Assembly: GCA_002328835.1 (NCBI GenBank) | Contig: DCWN01000018.1 | Span: 1 to 40,490, forward strand | Reading direction: 5' to 3' | DNA from: Acidobacteria bacterium UBA2161 | GTDB lineage: Bacteria; Acidobacteriota; Vicinamibacteria; Vicinamibacterales; UBA823 | Length of the DNA: 40,490 nt | Shown: in pieces, positions 16,542-25,557 of the stretch | Position numbering within the stretch: position 1 is the first letter of the stretch | How the letters are laid out: every line of letters starts with the position of its first letter | Position numbers and translations under genes: made by a program | The notes under the pieces: model-generated | The model's database searches: none | The model's input: only the letters and a program-made list of their open reading frames with translations | Told to the model about the DNA's origin: nothing

Positions 16542-16903
16542 GCTGGCTCTAGCCGAACTCGATCGCCTACGAGTATGCCAGCGTGGCGCAGTGTCCCCGC
16601 GGGGAGTTCGATAGTGGTAACCGTGCGCCAGCCACCAGACGCAAAGCGAAACGGCGCAAGCGTATCGACGATCCGGAGCACACGGCCCTGTTGATCAACG
16701 AACAGCACGTCGATCGCGAATCGCATGAACCATGTGTGGATCATGCTGCACCGGCGGAACACGAGGCCGTCACCCATGTCGAACGACGTTCGGCCTAGCA
16801 GACCGATCATTCGGGACATCGCGGTCTCGGCGATCGAGGCGGTCGCCAGGCGCGTGTTGGGCTGTACCAGCGTGATGTGTACTCGGCCGCGCTCTCTAGC
16901 CAT
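16538..16903 (-). CDS. DUF192 family protein
   Basis: A 121-residue protein covering the whole DUF192 domain: AETAMSRMIGLLGR, then GLVFRRCSMIHTWFMRFAIDVLFVDQQGRVLRIV, ending ELPAGTLRHAGILVGDRV. The family function is unknown; it occurs widely in bacteria and archaea and is sometimes found with Tad genes. Start ATG 16903 gives an 8-base overlap with tadC; an ATG at 16930 would overlap more. Its place inside the operon suggests a role in pilus biogenesis, but this is inference. Confidence 0.88.
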   Translation of the reverse strand: MARERGRVHITLVQPNTRLATASIAETAMSRMIGLLGRTSFDMGDGLVFRRCSMIHTWFMRFAIDVLFVDQQGRVLRIVDTLAPFRFASGGWRTVTTIELPAGTLRHAGILVGDRVRLEPA

Positions 16904-17795
16904 AGATGAATTGCAGAAGCACCGGACCAAGGATCACGACGAGCACGGATGGAAAGATGAACAGCACGAGCGGCAACAGGATTTTCTGGGACGCCCGGGC
17001 ACCGGCTCGTTCGGCTCGCTGGAAGCGCTCCACTCGCATCCGTTCGGCCTGTGACTGGAGCACCGGGCCGATCGACGCGCCCAGCACGTCTGCTTGCACG
17101 AGCACCGATATGAAGGACGACACTTCAGGAATCTCGATACGGCGACCGAACGCCTTTAAAGCCTCCGCTCGGCTCGTGCCGAGCCGGATTTCGCTGAGGA
17201 TGATCACCAACTCATCGCGAAGTGGCCCGACGGCGCCGCGCTCTACGAGCCGCTGCATGGCAGCAAGAAACTCCAGACCCGCCTCAACTGTTAGCGCCAA
17301 CGCATCGACGGCACCGGGAAGGTCCTTCAGGATCTGCGCTTCCCGCGTCTGCCGAAGGTCACTCACCAACCGATCGGGCAGGTAGAAGCCACCCACACCG
17401 GCGAGCACGAACAGGGCTGGATTGCTGAAGATCTCGAGTAGCTGTGCCGCGACGAGCGGTGTAAGCACCATTGCCAGCACCTTCATCGCGAGCAGGTGAT
17501 CGACGGTGACCCCGCCGGCCAGGCCGGCCCGTTGAAGAGCTCTCCCGGCGGTGCCCCGATAGCGCGGCCAACCGAGACTTCGGAACAGTGGCGCCAACCG
17601 ATCCAGGATGGGCAACAACATCCGGAACCAGACCGACGGTAAGCGTGAGCGATCGGGCCGATGCCCCATCACGGCATGCACCCCCATCTCACGCACCTTC
17701 ATCGCACGCCCTGAGCCCGACAGCAGGTTGTACGACAGTACGCCGACGGCAACGAACATGACGGCCATCGACGCGAGATACAGTCCAGCGGTCAT
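16896..17795 (-). CDS. tadC: TadC-like inner-membrane platform protein
   Basis: A 299-residue member of the GspF/TadC family. It has an N-terminal TM, a cytoplasmic segment, two TM helices (VLAMVLTPLVAAQLLEIF, FVLAGVGGFYLPDRLV), the conserved cytoplasmic four-helix domain (DLPGAVDALALTVEAGLEFLAAM..., LSEIRLGTSRAEALKAFGRR) and a final TM segment (LPLVLFIFPSVLVVILG). Together with TadB it should form the membrane platform on which the ATPase acts. Confidence 0.9.
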   Translation of the reverse strand: MTAGLYLASMAVMFVAVGVLSYNLLSGSGRAMKVREMGVHAVMGHRPDRSRLPSVWFRMLLPILDRLAPLFRSLGWPRYRGTAGRALQRAGLAGGVTVDHLLAMKVLAMVLTPLVAAQLLEIFSNPALFVLAGVGGFYLPDRLVSDLRQTREAQILKDLPGAVDALALTVEAGLEFLAAMQRLVERGAVGPLRDELVIILSEIRLGTSRAEALKAFGRRIEIPEVSSFISVLVQADVLGASIGPVLQSQAERMRVERFQRAERAGARASQKILLPLVLFIFPSVLVVILGPVLLQFIYG

Positions 17796-17821
17796 ACACT
17801 CTCAAGAATGAGCCGGCAAGC

Positions 17822-17998
17822 TCAGTACGGAGGATCCGTGACCTGCCCAATGATGTATTCGGTCACTTCCCGCAGGTTTTCTTGAAACCGGTCATCGATC
17901 CCCAGGGTGTCTAGCAGCACAATCGCCATGGTCGTGATGAGTCCACTGATCATCAGAAATTCGACCGTTGTCTGCCCGGATTCACCCGCGGTGCTCAT
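17822..17998 (-). CDS. 58-residue Flp/TadE-like pilin between tadB and tadC
   Basis: A small ORF beginning MSTAGESGQTTVEFLMISG and ending VTEYIIGQVTDPPY. It has a short leader, then G-QTTVEF, the class III prepilin cleavage pattern with Glu at +5, and a hydrophobic helix (FLMISGLITTMAIVLL). Its ATG overlaps the tadB stop codon (ATGA at 17998-17995), so it is translationally coupled. This is strong evidence that it is a real gene despite its size. It is probably a minor pilin. Confidence 0.82.
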   Translation of the reverse strand: MSTAGESGQTTVEFLMISGLITTMAIVLLDTLGIDDRFQENLREVTEYIIGQVTDPPY

Positions 17999-18840
17999 AC
18001 ATTCACCTTTACGAGCTTGAACATCAGGAACAACCCCATGCCGTCGAGTACAAGGACGACCAGTAGCATCATCCAGCCCAGCGGTGTCGTGAAGAACGGC
18101 CGCATGTAATTCGGATCGATGATCGAGAACAGCAGCATCAACGCGATCGGCATCAGACAGACGACGACGCCTTGCGTCATTCCCTGCGCGGTGATCGACT
18201 TGATCTTCCCTTGCACTTTCTTCCGTTCAACCACCGTATTGGCAATGACCTCGAACGTCTCGCTGAGGTTGCCGCCCGTCTCGCGAAGGATCAAGATCGA
18301 ATCGGTTGTCAGCCGCACGTCAGCGAGTGGTACACGCTCGGCGAAACGGCGCAGAGCCTCATCCATCAGGCGTCCGAGCTCAATCTCTTTTATGACTCGG
18401 CCCAGCTCGTCCGCGATCGGTGGCTTCATCTCGCGTGCACCCAGTTCGAGCGCCTGCTGGAGGGTGAGGCCCGCTTGGATCGCGTTGGCCATCAGGCGTA
18501 ACGCGTCAACCAGTTGATCGTCGATCGCCTCCAGTCGGCGGTGCCGCTGATAGGTGACGAAGACCCGAGGGACGAAGTATCCGGCGCCCGCGAACAGGAG
18601 CGCGGGGACAAGCCCTCCCGTCAGGTAGCCGAGCAGAAACGAGGAGAGGATGACGATGGTGATGAGACGTGTGGCGCGAGCGATCGACATGTCTTCGAAC
18701 ATCGCGTCGAACTCGTCCGCAACCCAGGACGCATACCGATGAATGCGCCGGCCCCACCACGTCGCGATCTCGGTGTACAGCAACCAAATGAACCCCGTGA
18801 CGGAGGCCGCGAACAACACGATCGACAAGTACTTCAGCAT
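17995..18840 (-). CDS. tadB: TadB-like inner-membrane platform protein
   Basis: A 281-residue GspF/TadB family protein. It has an N-terminal TM, paired TM helices (LITIVILSSFLLGYLTGGLVPALLFAGAGYFVPRV) and the conserved cytoplasmic domain (DQLVDALRLMANAIQAGLTLQQALELGA, SILILRETGGNLSETFEVIANTV). C-terminal TM helices follow (VVVCLMPIALMLLFSIIDP, WMMLLVVLVLDGMGLFLMF). It follows the TadZ-TadA fusion by two bases and overlaps the small pilin-like gene. Confidence 0.93.
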   Translation of the reverse strand: MLKYLSIVLFAASVTGFIWLLYTEIATWWGRRIHRYASWVADEFDAMFEDMSIARATRLITIVILSSFLLGYLTGGLVPALLFAGAGYFVPRVFVTYQRHRRLEAIDDQLVDALRLMANAIQAGLTLQQALELGAREMKPPIADELGRVIKEIELGRLMDEALRRFAERVPLADVRLTTDSILILRETGGNLSETFEVIANTVVERKKVQGKIKSITAQGMTQGVVVCLMPIALMLLFSIIDPNYMRPFFTTPLGWMMLLVVLVLDGMGLFLMFKLVKVNV

Positions 18841-18842
18841 CT

Positions 18843-20930
18843 CTACGCCGTCTGGTGAAGAAAGATCTCACGAGGGATCTTGATGCCGCGCCGAGCCAAC
18901 CCATCGACAAAGCCGGGAACATAGCCGGTCGGGACGAACTGGCCATACACGGTGCCATCTGGCGCGATGCCAGTTTGCCGGAAGACGAAGACATCAGCAG
19001 ACGTAAACGTGGTGCCTTCAATACCCGACACCTCGGTGATATGGGTAATCCGTCGACTCCCGTCCTGGAGGCGGATCTGCTGAACGATCAGATTCACCGC
19101 TGAGGCAATCTGATCGCAGATCGCTTGTGACGGGAGCTCCAGACCCGCCATCAACGCCATCGTTTCGAGACGGCTCAGCGCGTCCCGGGGCGTGTTGGCA
19201 TGGACGGTGGTCAACGACCCGTCGTGTCCAGTATTCATGGCCTGCAGCATGTCCAGCGCCTCACCGCCACGACACTCACCGACGACGATACGGTCCGGTC
19301 GCATCCGCAGCGCGTTGCGCACGAGATCACGAATCGTGACCGCGCCCTCACCCTCGATGTTCGGGGGCCGTGACTCGAGCGTGATGACATGATCCTGAGG
19401 TAGCTGCAACTCCGCAGAATCTTCAAGGGTGACGATTCGTTCCTCGTCGGAAATGAACGACGCCAAGACGTTTAGTAGCGTTGTCTTGCCGGATCCGGTC
19501 CCGCCCGAGATCACGATGTTTAGGCGGGCCTGGACGGCGGCGCCCAAGAAGGTTGCCATCTGCTCCGTCAGCGAACCGAGGCGGACCAGATCGTCCACGC
19601 CCAGTAGCTTCTTCGAAAACTTTCGGATGGTCACGGCCGGCCCCTTGAGGGCCAGCGGCGGGATAATCGCGTTCACCCGAGAGCCATCTTTGAGGCGCGC
19701 GTCCACCATCGGCACCTTCTCGTCGATTCTTCGGCCGAGCGGGGCCACGATCCGTTCGATCACACCTCGGAGCTGAGCGGTATTGAGAAAGTTTGCGTCC
19801 GTCAACTCCAGCTTTCCTGAACGCTCGACGTAGATCTGGTCGAACCGGTTCACCATGATTTCGGTGACGTTCGCGTCGGCCAACAGGTCTTCGAGCGGAC
19901 CAAGACCGAGCGCCTCATCCAGCACCTCTTTCACAATGCGGCGGCGGATGTCCGCCTGCTGGAGGTGGCCCGCCTCCTCCTCCACCAGCGCAAGCACTTT
20001 GGCTTCGGCACGCACCCGCACTTCCTGCCGTTTGACCGGGTCGTTCAGGTACCCGAGATCCCCCTTCTTTAGATCGATCTCTTCCACGAGTCGACGATGC
20101 AGGCGACCCTTCAGTTCCCGAAGCTCGCCTTCGTCAACCGCGACGGGGCCGGACTGCCGTGGTGAGCCTCCCCGCCGAAGGTCACCCAAGCGTCGCTGGA
20201 TGATGTCCCGTCCCAGACGGTCGATGGCTTTGCAGATTGCGTGGCGCGGGGCTTTCACCAGTAGCGGAACCCTTGCCTCGACGGCGCTCAAGACCGCCAA
20301 CGGGTCGTCGGGCAGCGTCGCCGCGACGCGGGTACGAAGCAGGCGCGTGAGATGGTCTGACGTCGTCCGGCCGTGTTCGGGCGCCCGGTTCACGCAGACG
20401 TACTGGGCGTCCTGCGGAACCTGTACCGACTTCAGGTAGTCCATGCAATGTCGGGCTCGTAGGATCCCGGTCGGCGTGCAATCGGAGACGATACAGACCT
20501 CATCGCTTCGGTCCAAGATACAAGGCGTGAGCTCGCCGACGCCGAGCGGCATGTCCACGACCAGCAGATCGAAGGCCGTCGCTGCAAGTTCGAACATCTT
20601 GGTCAGCACGTCGGTCGTCAGCAGGCGAGCTTCCAGCACTTCCGCGACGAAAGGCACAACCGACAGGCCGGAAGCAGTCGTGACGACGTAGGACCCAAAG
20701 AGCTCTGGAGTAAAGCGCCCCAGGAGTGGAACCATGGCGGCGAGCGACTTGGTGTGCTCCAAGCCGACGAGCCCGGCCGCTTCCCCGGGGAAGGGATGAC
20801 CGCCATCAACAAGGAGCACTCTGCCGGCGTCCTGCTGATGGAGGCTCACGGCCAGGTTCGTGGCCAGGAGTGTCTTGCCGACACCTCCACTACCGGAATA
20901 GATGGCGACGGTCTTTGCCCGCTGTAACAC
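18843..20930 (-). CDS. TadZ-TadA fusion: MinD-like domain plus CpaF-type ATPase
   Basis: A 695-residue fusion of two proteins that are separate in standard Tad loci. Residues 1-250 are a MinD/CpaE-like (TadZ) domain with P-loop SGSGGVGKT (12-20) and a VDMPLGVGEL switch region. The deviant-Walker signature lysine (KGGxGK) is replaced by Ser. Residues from about 265 are a full TadA/CpaF ATPase: N-terminal domain with EIMVNRFDQIYVERSGK, Walker A GGTGSGKTT (476-484), Walker B RIVVGECRG (about 547-555) and His-box-like DGSLTTVHANTP. TadZ normally localises the machine and TadA powers pilus extension. A fusion would keep the ATPase at the assembly site. Confidence 0.92.
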   Translation of the reverse strand: MLQRAKTVAIYSGSGGVGKTLLATNLAVSLHQQDAGRVLLVDGGHPFPGEAAGLVGLEHTKSLAAMVPLLGRFTPELFGSYVVTTASGLSVVPFVAEVLEARLLTTDVLTKMFELAATAFDLLVVDMPLGVGELTPCILDRSDEVCIVSDCTPTGILRARHCMDYLKSVQVPQDAQYVCVNRAPEHGRTTSDHLTRLLRTRVAATLPDDPLAVLSAVEARVPLLVKAPRHAICKAIDRLGRDIIQRRLGDLRRGGSPRQSGPVAVDEGELRELKGRLHRRLVEEIDLKKGDLGYLNDPVKRQEVRVRAEAKVLALVEEEAGHLQQADIRRRIVKEVLDEALGLGPLEDLLADANVTEIMVNRFDQIYVERSGKLELTDANFLNTAQLRGVIERIVAPLGRRIDEKVPMVDARLKDGSRVNAIIPPLALKGPAVTIRKFSKKLLGVDDLVRLGSLTEQMATFLGAAVQARLNIVISGGTGSGKTTLLNVLASFISDEERIVTLEDSAELQLPQDHVITLESRPPNIEGEGAVTIRDLVRNALRMRPDRIVVGECRGGEALDMLQAMNTGHDGSLTTVHANTPRDALSRLETMALMAGLELPSQAICDQIASAVNLIVQQIRLQDGSRRITHITEVSGIEGTTFTSADVFVFRQTGIAPDGTVYGQFVPTGYVPGFVDGLARRGIKIPREIFLHQTA

Positions 20931-20938
20931 GATACGCC

Positions 20939-22123
20939 TCAGCGCCGACCGGCGACGATGCGAGAGCGGATGACGACGAGCAGGTGCGTCTTCTTGTCCG
21001 CGTTGAAGTACACCGGCGCGCGCGCGTACTCGGCGCCGGGAACACTTGACACTCCTGGCAGTCCCGCGGCCGAGCCGAGCGCGCCAAAGATTCCCCCGAT
21101 CTTCGACGAGCCACTGGACGGTGCGGAGATGGCCATGAGGTCAATGCCGGCGATTGCGATCGGCTCGTCGTTCACGGCCGTGAGCTCCCACCGAGCACGC
21201 CGCATGACGGCGGGATCATAGAGTGGTGAATCGTACGGAAGATTTGTCTCAACGAGAGTATTGGTGACGAAAGCTTCTTGCTCCTCAGGGGGGGGCGTTC
21301 GCAGGGTCAGCCGGATGCCGATCGGGTTCGACGGGTGATTCCGGCTGATCTCAGGGAACACGACGGGCCCACCCATGAAGATCCAGCCCTCCGTTCCTGC
21401 GGTCGCCTTCACCACGCCTTTGAACAGTCGGCGGCCGCTGGGCTCGATGCCGGTCAAATAGGAGCGGCTCACGAACCGGACGTCCGTCTCCAGTAATTCC
21501 ACGTCGTATTCCACACTTGGGCTGCTCGGCTCAGCATCAGCCCCGCCCGGCTCTGCACCTGGCTCACCGAGATCAGTCGCGGGGACCGGCCCGGGGGCCG
21601 ACCTGGGCGCCGGCCTGGGGGCCGGCCTGGGGGCCAAGGCACGCACCAGGTTCCGGACACCAGCCGCGTCGGCGATCGCCTGCACGGCTTCCAGATCACT
21701 TCGCCTCTCGACCGTGCCGCTGAGCACCAGCGACCCTGCCAGAGTCTGGATGTCGACATCTGGAAACGCGGTAATGAGCTGTCGAAGCTCCTGCTCCAAG
21801 CCCTCGGCTTCGCGGGTTGTTACGGTGATCAGAATTTCCAGTCGGTTGGCGTTGTTCTGATCCCACACCGTGAGCGTCGTCCGACCCACGCTGTTGCCCG
21901 TTAATACCAGCTCACGACGGCGCGACATGACTGTGTAATCGGCAATAGTCGGATCACCGATGGCAATGTCGCCGATCGCAAACCCCGGGGTCAGGACGCG
22001 CTGCTCCTTGACGAACAGCGGCTCCTCGGTCACGCGCCGTTCCGGAGCCTGCGCAGCCGCGACTGTACCTACGGCCGTCAGCACGCCGATGACGAAGGTG
22101 ACACGTCGTGCGTATGAGTTCAT
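20939..22123 (-). CDS. short CpaC/RcpA-like outer-membrane secretin
   Basis: A 394-residue exported protein. After the signal peptide come the pilus-secretin N-terminal domain (RVLTPGFAIGDIAIGDPTIADYTVMSRRELVL pattern, about 38-100) and a BON-like domain (LRQLITAFPDVDIQTLAGSLVLSGTV). Next is a Pro/Ala/Arg repeat linker (PRPAPRPAPRSAPG) and a divergent secretin core (PSNPIGIRLTLRTP..., ARWELTAVNDEPIAIAGIDL, and C-terminal HLLVVIRSRIV). It is shorter than typical secretins and the core is poorly conserved, but domain order and operon place support outer-membrane channel function. Confidence 0.8.
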   Translation of the reverse strand: MNSYARRVTFVIGVLTAVGTVAAAQAPERRVTEEPLFVKEQRVLTPGFAIGDIAIGDPTIADYTVMSRRRELVLTGNSVGRTTLTVWDQNNANRLEILITVTTREAEGLEQELRQLITAFPDVDIQTLAGSLVLSGTVERRSDLEAVQAIADAAGVRNLVRALAPRPAPRPAPRSAPGPVPATDLGEPGAEPGGADAEPSSPSVEYDVELLETDVRFVSRSYLTGIEPSGRRLFKGVVKATAGTEGWIFMGGPVVFPEISRNHPSNPIGIRLTLRTPPPEEQEAFVTNTLVETNLPYDSPLYDPAVMRRARWELTAVNDEPIAIAGIDLMAISAPSSGSSKIGGIFGALGSAAGLPGVSSVPGAEYARAPVYFNADKKTHLLVVIRSRIVAGRR

Positions 22124-22136
22124 GACAGCCCCTCGT

Positions 22137-23012
22137 CTAGAAAGGAGAAAGTGAAGAGAGCCCGCCCCGGAGCTCGCGCCAGGCCGGTGAAGATCGAGTC
22201 TTCACAGGAATCTCCACATTCAAAAGCCCAAGCGGGTCGAGTGGGCTCAGATCGGCGATCTGGCCCAAATCAATGTCGGATCGCAGCGCCAAGGCTAAGC
22301 TGCCGATCTGCTGGGCGAGGACCAGCTCCTGCACCTGCGGCGGGTCCACGAGTAAGGTGACGTTCCGGATCGCCGCTCCTTGAGCGCCCTGGCCGACGTT
22401 GGCCGGTTCACCCTCGGCGGGCTGCGCCTCGCCCGCCGGTGTGGGCGCGGGCCGAACGCCTCTGTGTACCTGGTTGACGGAAAGAATGAGCACGTCCTGC
22501 AGGAGCGTCCGTACCTCGGTCCTCTCGTCCTCGTATTGGACCTGGCCGCCCTCGTAGCCGCTCGGCCGACCGAACTCGAACGTGCCCAGCACATCCACGA
22601 AGTTGCCTGGTCGCACGAGCCCGGCCACGCCGGTCACATCACTCACAGCAATGGTCACGGCTCGGCGACCTCTGGGGACCTCGAACGACAAGGCAGGCTC
22701 GCCGCCACTCTCGAGCAACGTGGCGACAATCTGAGTACCTGTGAGAATCGGCACCGCCGCCACCCGGCCGACAATCTCTCCCTCAGTTGAGAACGCGGCC
22801 GGTTGAAGATAATTGGAGGGTACGCGGACGCGCTGGATCACGCTCTCGTCGAGCACCGTATTTGGCAGAATGTCGGCGGCGGCGACATAGGCATCCCGCA
22901 ACTCCGAAAGCTGGAGCAATTCCGTCTCGCGACCGTTGATGTAGACGAACATCATCACCAGCGCGAGCAACCCCATCACCAGCGAGACGACCACCGCCGC
23001 GTTACGCCGCAT
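22137..23012 (-). CDS. cpaB: CpaB/RcpC-like pilus assembly protein
   Basis: A 291-residue protein with an N-terminal signal-anchor (VVVSLVMGLLALVMMFVYI), an SAF domain (AAADILPNTVLDESVIQRVRVP...IVGRVAAVPILTGTQIV) and the RcpC/CpaB domain (GRRAVTIAVSDVTGVAGLVRPGNFVDVLGTF...LLQDVLILSV...VTLLVDPPQVQELVLAQQIGSLALALR). This periplasmic protein is usually encoded next to the secretin, as here. An Ala/Glu/Pro-rich insertion lies between the last two blocks. Confidence 0.93.
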   Translation of the reverse strand: MRRNAAVVVSLVMGLLALVMMFVYINGRETELLQLSELRDAYVAAADILPNTVLDESVIQRVRVPSNYLQPAAFSTEGEIVGRVAAVPILTGTQIVATLLESGGEPALSFEVPRGRRAVTIAVSDVTGVAGLVRPGNFVDVLGTFEFGRPSGYEGGQVQYEDERTEVRTLLQDVLILSVNQVHRGVRPAPTPAGEAQPAEGEPANVGQGAQGAAIRNVTLLVDPPQVQELVLAQQIGSLALALRSDIDLGQIADLSPLDPLGLLNVEIPVKTRSSPAWRELRGGLSSLSPF

Positions 23013-23060
23013 GGGAACCTCCTTGTGTCGAGAACGGGGCGACCGACGCCCCGGTCATCA

Positions 23061-23480
23061 CTACTCTAGGCACGTGTTCCACGGCCAAGAGCACGGAAAG
23101 ATTGGGTAGTACGTCCCGGCCGCCACTTTCGTGCGCTTCAGACCGTCGGACCACACATTACTTGACAGCCGCCTTGGAGCCACCAGACCGAATTCTTCGA
23201 ATATCCCCACAACCGGAATCTCGACTTCTGGAATATCTTCAGGCCGCCAGATGACCAGGTTGCGGGAGTTGCTGTCATATGCACACTTCACGGTCGCCTG
23301 GCTGTAGCAGTTGTTCTCAAAGGCCCTTTCGAACAGTTGCTGGTGCACCGCGGTAATGGATCGAAAGATTGTTTCATTGACGATGAAGATCTGGTACGCG
23401 GCTGCCATCAACACGAGCACCAGCCAAGACAGTAGGAGCGTTTCCGTCAGCGCTTGGCCCCGTTCGTTTCGTCGTGGCAT
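23061..23480 (-). CDS. TadE/TadF-like pseudopilin
   Basis: A 139-residue protein from ATG 23480 (MPRRNERGQALTETLLLSW). It has a short basic leader, then G-QALTET with Glu at +5, the Tad pseudopilin cleavage pattern, and one hydrophobic helix (LLLSWLVLVLMAAAYQIFIV). A soluble C-terminal domain with four cysteines follows (CYSQATVKC near residue 60, CSWPWNTC near the end), suggesting two disulfides. An upstream ATG at 23510 would overlap the preceding gene by 22 bases. It follows the TadG-like gene by eight bases. Confidence 0.75.
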   Translation of the reverse strand: MPRRNERGQALTETLLLSWLVLVLMAAAYQIFIVNETIFRSITAVHQQLFERAFENNCYSQATVKCAYDSNSRNLVIWRPEDIPEVEIPVVGIFEEFGLVAPRRLSSNVWSDGLKRTKVAAGTYYPIFPCSWPWNTCLE

Positions 23481-23488
23481 GCCGGCGT

Positions 23489-24550
23489 CTAATGAGTGAT
23501 CCACCGCCACCCGCGGTCGTAGACCGAATCGGCGACCCCGGCGGTGAGAGGTACCCCCCCTATCGTCAACTCGTACAAGGGAATCATCTGGTTCCGGTAC
23601 CTTGTCACTCCTGTTATGATATCGCCACCCGTCGGTTGGGCCGCGGCGGCGGCCTCCATTGCCGGTATGGCGTTTGGGCCGAAGAAGTTATCGAACATGA
23701 GCGCCTTCGTTGCCGGCGCTCTCACGACCCAGGGGAAGACATACGGACAACAGTCGTACCGTGCGAGTCTGTACCACGGCTCCACGCTCAGAGTGTAGGG
23801 TACGGGGCACGGAAAGCACACCGGCCCCAAGCAGCACGTAGTCCAGCAAGCCCACGTATCAGATGACTGGTAGCTGTGGGGGTTGCCGCCGAGATTCAAG
23901 ATCGCGTCCGGAAAGCGTTCAACGAGCCACAAATTGGGAAGCCAGCCGGAGGCCTCACCCTGCCAGACGTATTCGTCGTCAATATTCGGCCTAGTGCCTT
24001 CGTCCACCCCAGCGAGACCAACCATCCCCCATACGCCGGATCCAAAGTCGCCCATTCCACTGAAGTCCCGGATGAATCCACGATTCACGCGGTCCCAATA
24101 ACCCAGCACTTCAATGTTTTCTCCCGGGAACAGGTCTCGGGCGTTGTACTTCGTCACTTCCCTCGCCCGATCTTCGGGCACGTTCCGCCACTTGAAATTG
24201 GCCGCCATGACCATCGGTTGAATGACGTTGTAATTGATCCGCGCTGCCCGGCTGACGGCGCAGACTGATTGCCCTGCGATCCGCCACGCGGCCAACGCGT
24301 ACGCGCGTTGGAGCTGCCGGTTCCACCACGCCATGTGGTTCATTCCGGTCGCCAGAGCGGTGCCCCCAGTGTATGCCCCAGTGTCAGCCACAACCTGAAG
24401 GGCGATCCGGCGGTTCACGGCTTGACCGACGTTGACCGTGACGGCCACGAAGAGCACGAGCGTGAACAACATCGGCAGGACGAAGGCCAACACCTGGCCT
24501 CGCTCATCCTCCCAGCCCGAGCGTTTCCTCGGCGCGACCGGATCAGCCAT
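23489..24550 (-). CDS. TadG-like pilus protein with cysteine-rich C-terminal region
   Basis: A 353-residue protein from ATG 24550 (MADPVAPRKRSGWEDERGQ). The N-terminus is a Tad/TadG-type segment: basic leader, G-QVLAFVLPMLFTLVLFVAVTVNVGQAVNRRIALQVVADTGAYTG. It lacks the +5 Glu of true prepilins. The remaining 290 residues are predicted to be extracytoplasmic, rich in Trp and Tyr, with a cysteine cluster at CWTTCCLGPVCFPC and a CCPY further on. TadG-like proteins are envelope- or pilus-associated. The cysteine-rich module could be a tip adhesin, but that is inference. Confidence 0.75.
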   Translation of the reverse strand: MADPVAPRKRSGWEDERGQVLAFVLPMLFTLVLFVAVTVNVGQAVNRRIALQVVADTGAYTGGTALATGMNHMAWWNRQLQRAYALAAWRIAGQSVCAVSRAARINYNVIQPMVMAANFKWRNVPEDRAREVTKYNARDLFPGENIEVLGYWDRVNRGFIRDFSGMGDFGSGVWGMVGLAGVDEGTRPNIDDEYVWQGEASGWLPNLWLVERFPDAILNLGGNPHSYQSSDTWACWTTCCLGPVCFPCPVPYTLSVEPWYRLARYDCCPYVFPWVVRAPATKALMFDNFFGPNAIPAMEAAAAAQPTGGDIITGVTRYRNQMIPLYELTIGGVPLTAGVADSVYDRGWRWITH

Positions 24551-24597
24551 CGGCGCTCCGCTGCCTATCACCCACCGCCAAGCACCTACAAAACGGT

Positions 24598-25110
24598 TCA
24601 ACACGGAAGGCCACTCAATTCCAAGATCCAACACGGTATAGGCTTGTCCGTGTTCACGTTCCTGTTATCGCCGTGCTCTTGAATGACGCCCTGCACTTTC
24701 AGCGGCGCGAACCCGATCACTTGAATCCCTCCATCGGGAATGGCGTTGAAGATTGGCAGCCCGAACGGAACCCGGTAGGTCGCCTTGACGCCCTCCCGCA
24801 ACTTGCCGCGGATGTCACGCGTCTCGGTCTCCACCGCGCACCTGCGGACCGGAGTTGAGGGGCCGAGTTCGCAGTCGACCCACGCATTCCACCAGCGCAG
24901 GTTGTCGAGAACGCCCGACGCCGCACGTGCCCGGTCGCCGTCCACCATCGCTGTCCTGGCGGCCGCAAAGGCGGCGTAGTTGACCATGTGCTTCGTGGCG
25001 ATCAGCATGCACATGTGGACAAAGCCGAAGATCATCAGGAAGAGAAACATCATCATGAGCATCGTCTCCGTCATCGCTTGCCCTCGTACCGCCCGTGTTC
25101 GGTTCACCAC
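24598..25110 (-). CDS. TadE-like pseudopilin
   Basis: A 170-residue protein starting at a GTG (25110 or 25107). Leader MVNRTRAVRG is followed by QAMTET (Glu at +5) and a hydrophobic helix (MLMMMFLFLMIFGFVHMCMLIA), which is the TadE pattern. A mostly polar C-terminal domain carries cysteines (CELGPSTPVRRC, and CWILELSGLPC at the end). The 145 bases between it and the pilin gene upstream hold no gene, only a short CGTCGCGACG palindrome (25150-25159). That gap could be where pilin and assembly transcripts are uncoupled. Confidence 0.85.
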   Translation of the reverse strand: MVNRTRAVRGQAMTETMLMMMFLFLMIFGFVHMCMLIATKHMVNYAAFAAARTAMVDGDRARAASGVLDNLRWWNAWVDCELGPSTPVRRCAVETETRDIRGKLREGVKATYRVPFGLPIFNAIPDGGIQVIGFAPLKVQGVIQEHGDNRNVNTDKPIPCWILELSGLPC

Positions 25111-25255
25111 CTATTGCACTCCCGCATCTTCCTCTGCCCGCACCGTGATCGTCGCGACGACCAACCCCAGGGAGCAACGCTTCCGCGATGGCCGCGCGGC
25201 TACTCAGCCCTCAATGCCTTCAATTTCTTGCGTCTTCCATCAACGAGTCATGGGC

Positions 25256-25528
25256 TTACTTTATTTGTTCGCCCATGATGGACGCCCTGACCTGTTCGAC
25301 CCAGTCGTTGGCTGCAGTCTTAATCTGTGGCCAGAAGTAGCCCGTGAAGACCAGGACGATCACCGCGGCCATCAGCCCCACGATCATCAGATACTCGGTT
25401 GGCGTCTGCCCTGCTTCATCCTTGAACACGCGCTTGACGCGACCTCGTACATGTCGGCCAAAAGCCCCAGCACGCTGACACAGGGCTACCTGGTGGTAGA
25501 GCAACCAATCCTGACTTCGCATCTGCAT
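25256..25528 (-). CDS. Flp-type major pilin candidate
   Basis: A 90-residue prepilin from ATG 25528, fixed by GGAGGA upstream. A basic leader of about 40 residues ends at G, followed by QTPTEY. This is the textbook Flp cleavage motif (G then four residues, E, Y). The hydrophobic helix is LMIVGLMAAVIVLVFTGYFW, and the mature part is about 50 residues, typical of Flp. It has the best ribosome site of the pilin genes, consistent with being the major subunit. Confidence 0.88.
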   Translation of the reverse strand: MQMRSQDWLLYHQVALCQRAGAFGRHVRGRVKRVFKDEAGQTPTEYLMIVGLMAAVIVLVFTGYFWPQIKTAANDWVEQVRASIMGEQIK

Positions 25529-25557
25529 GGAATCCTCCTCCGGGTACACTAATCGCA

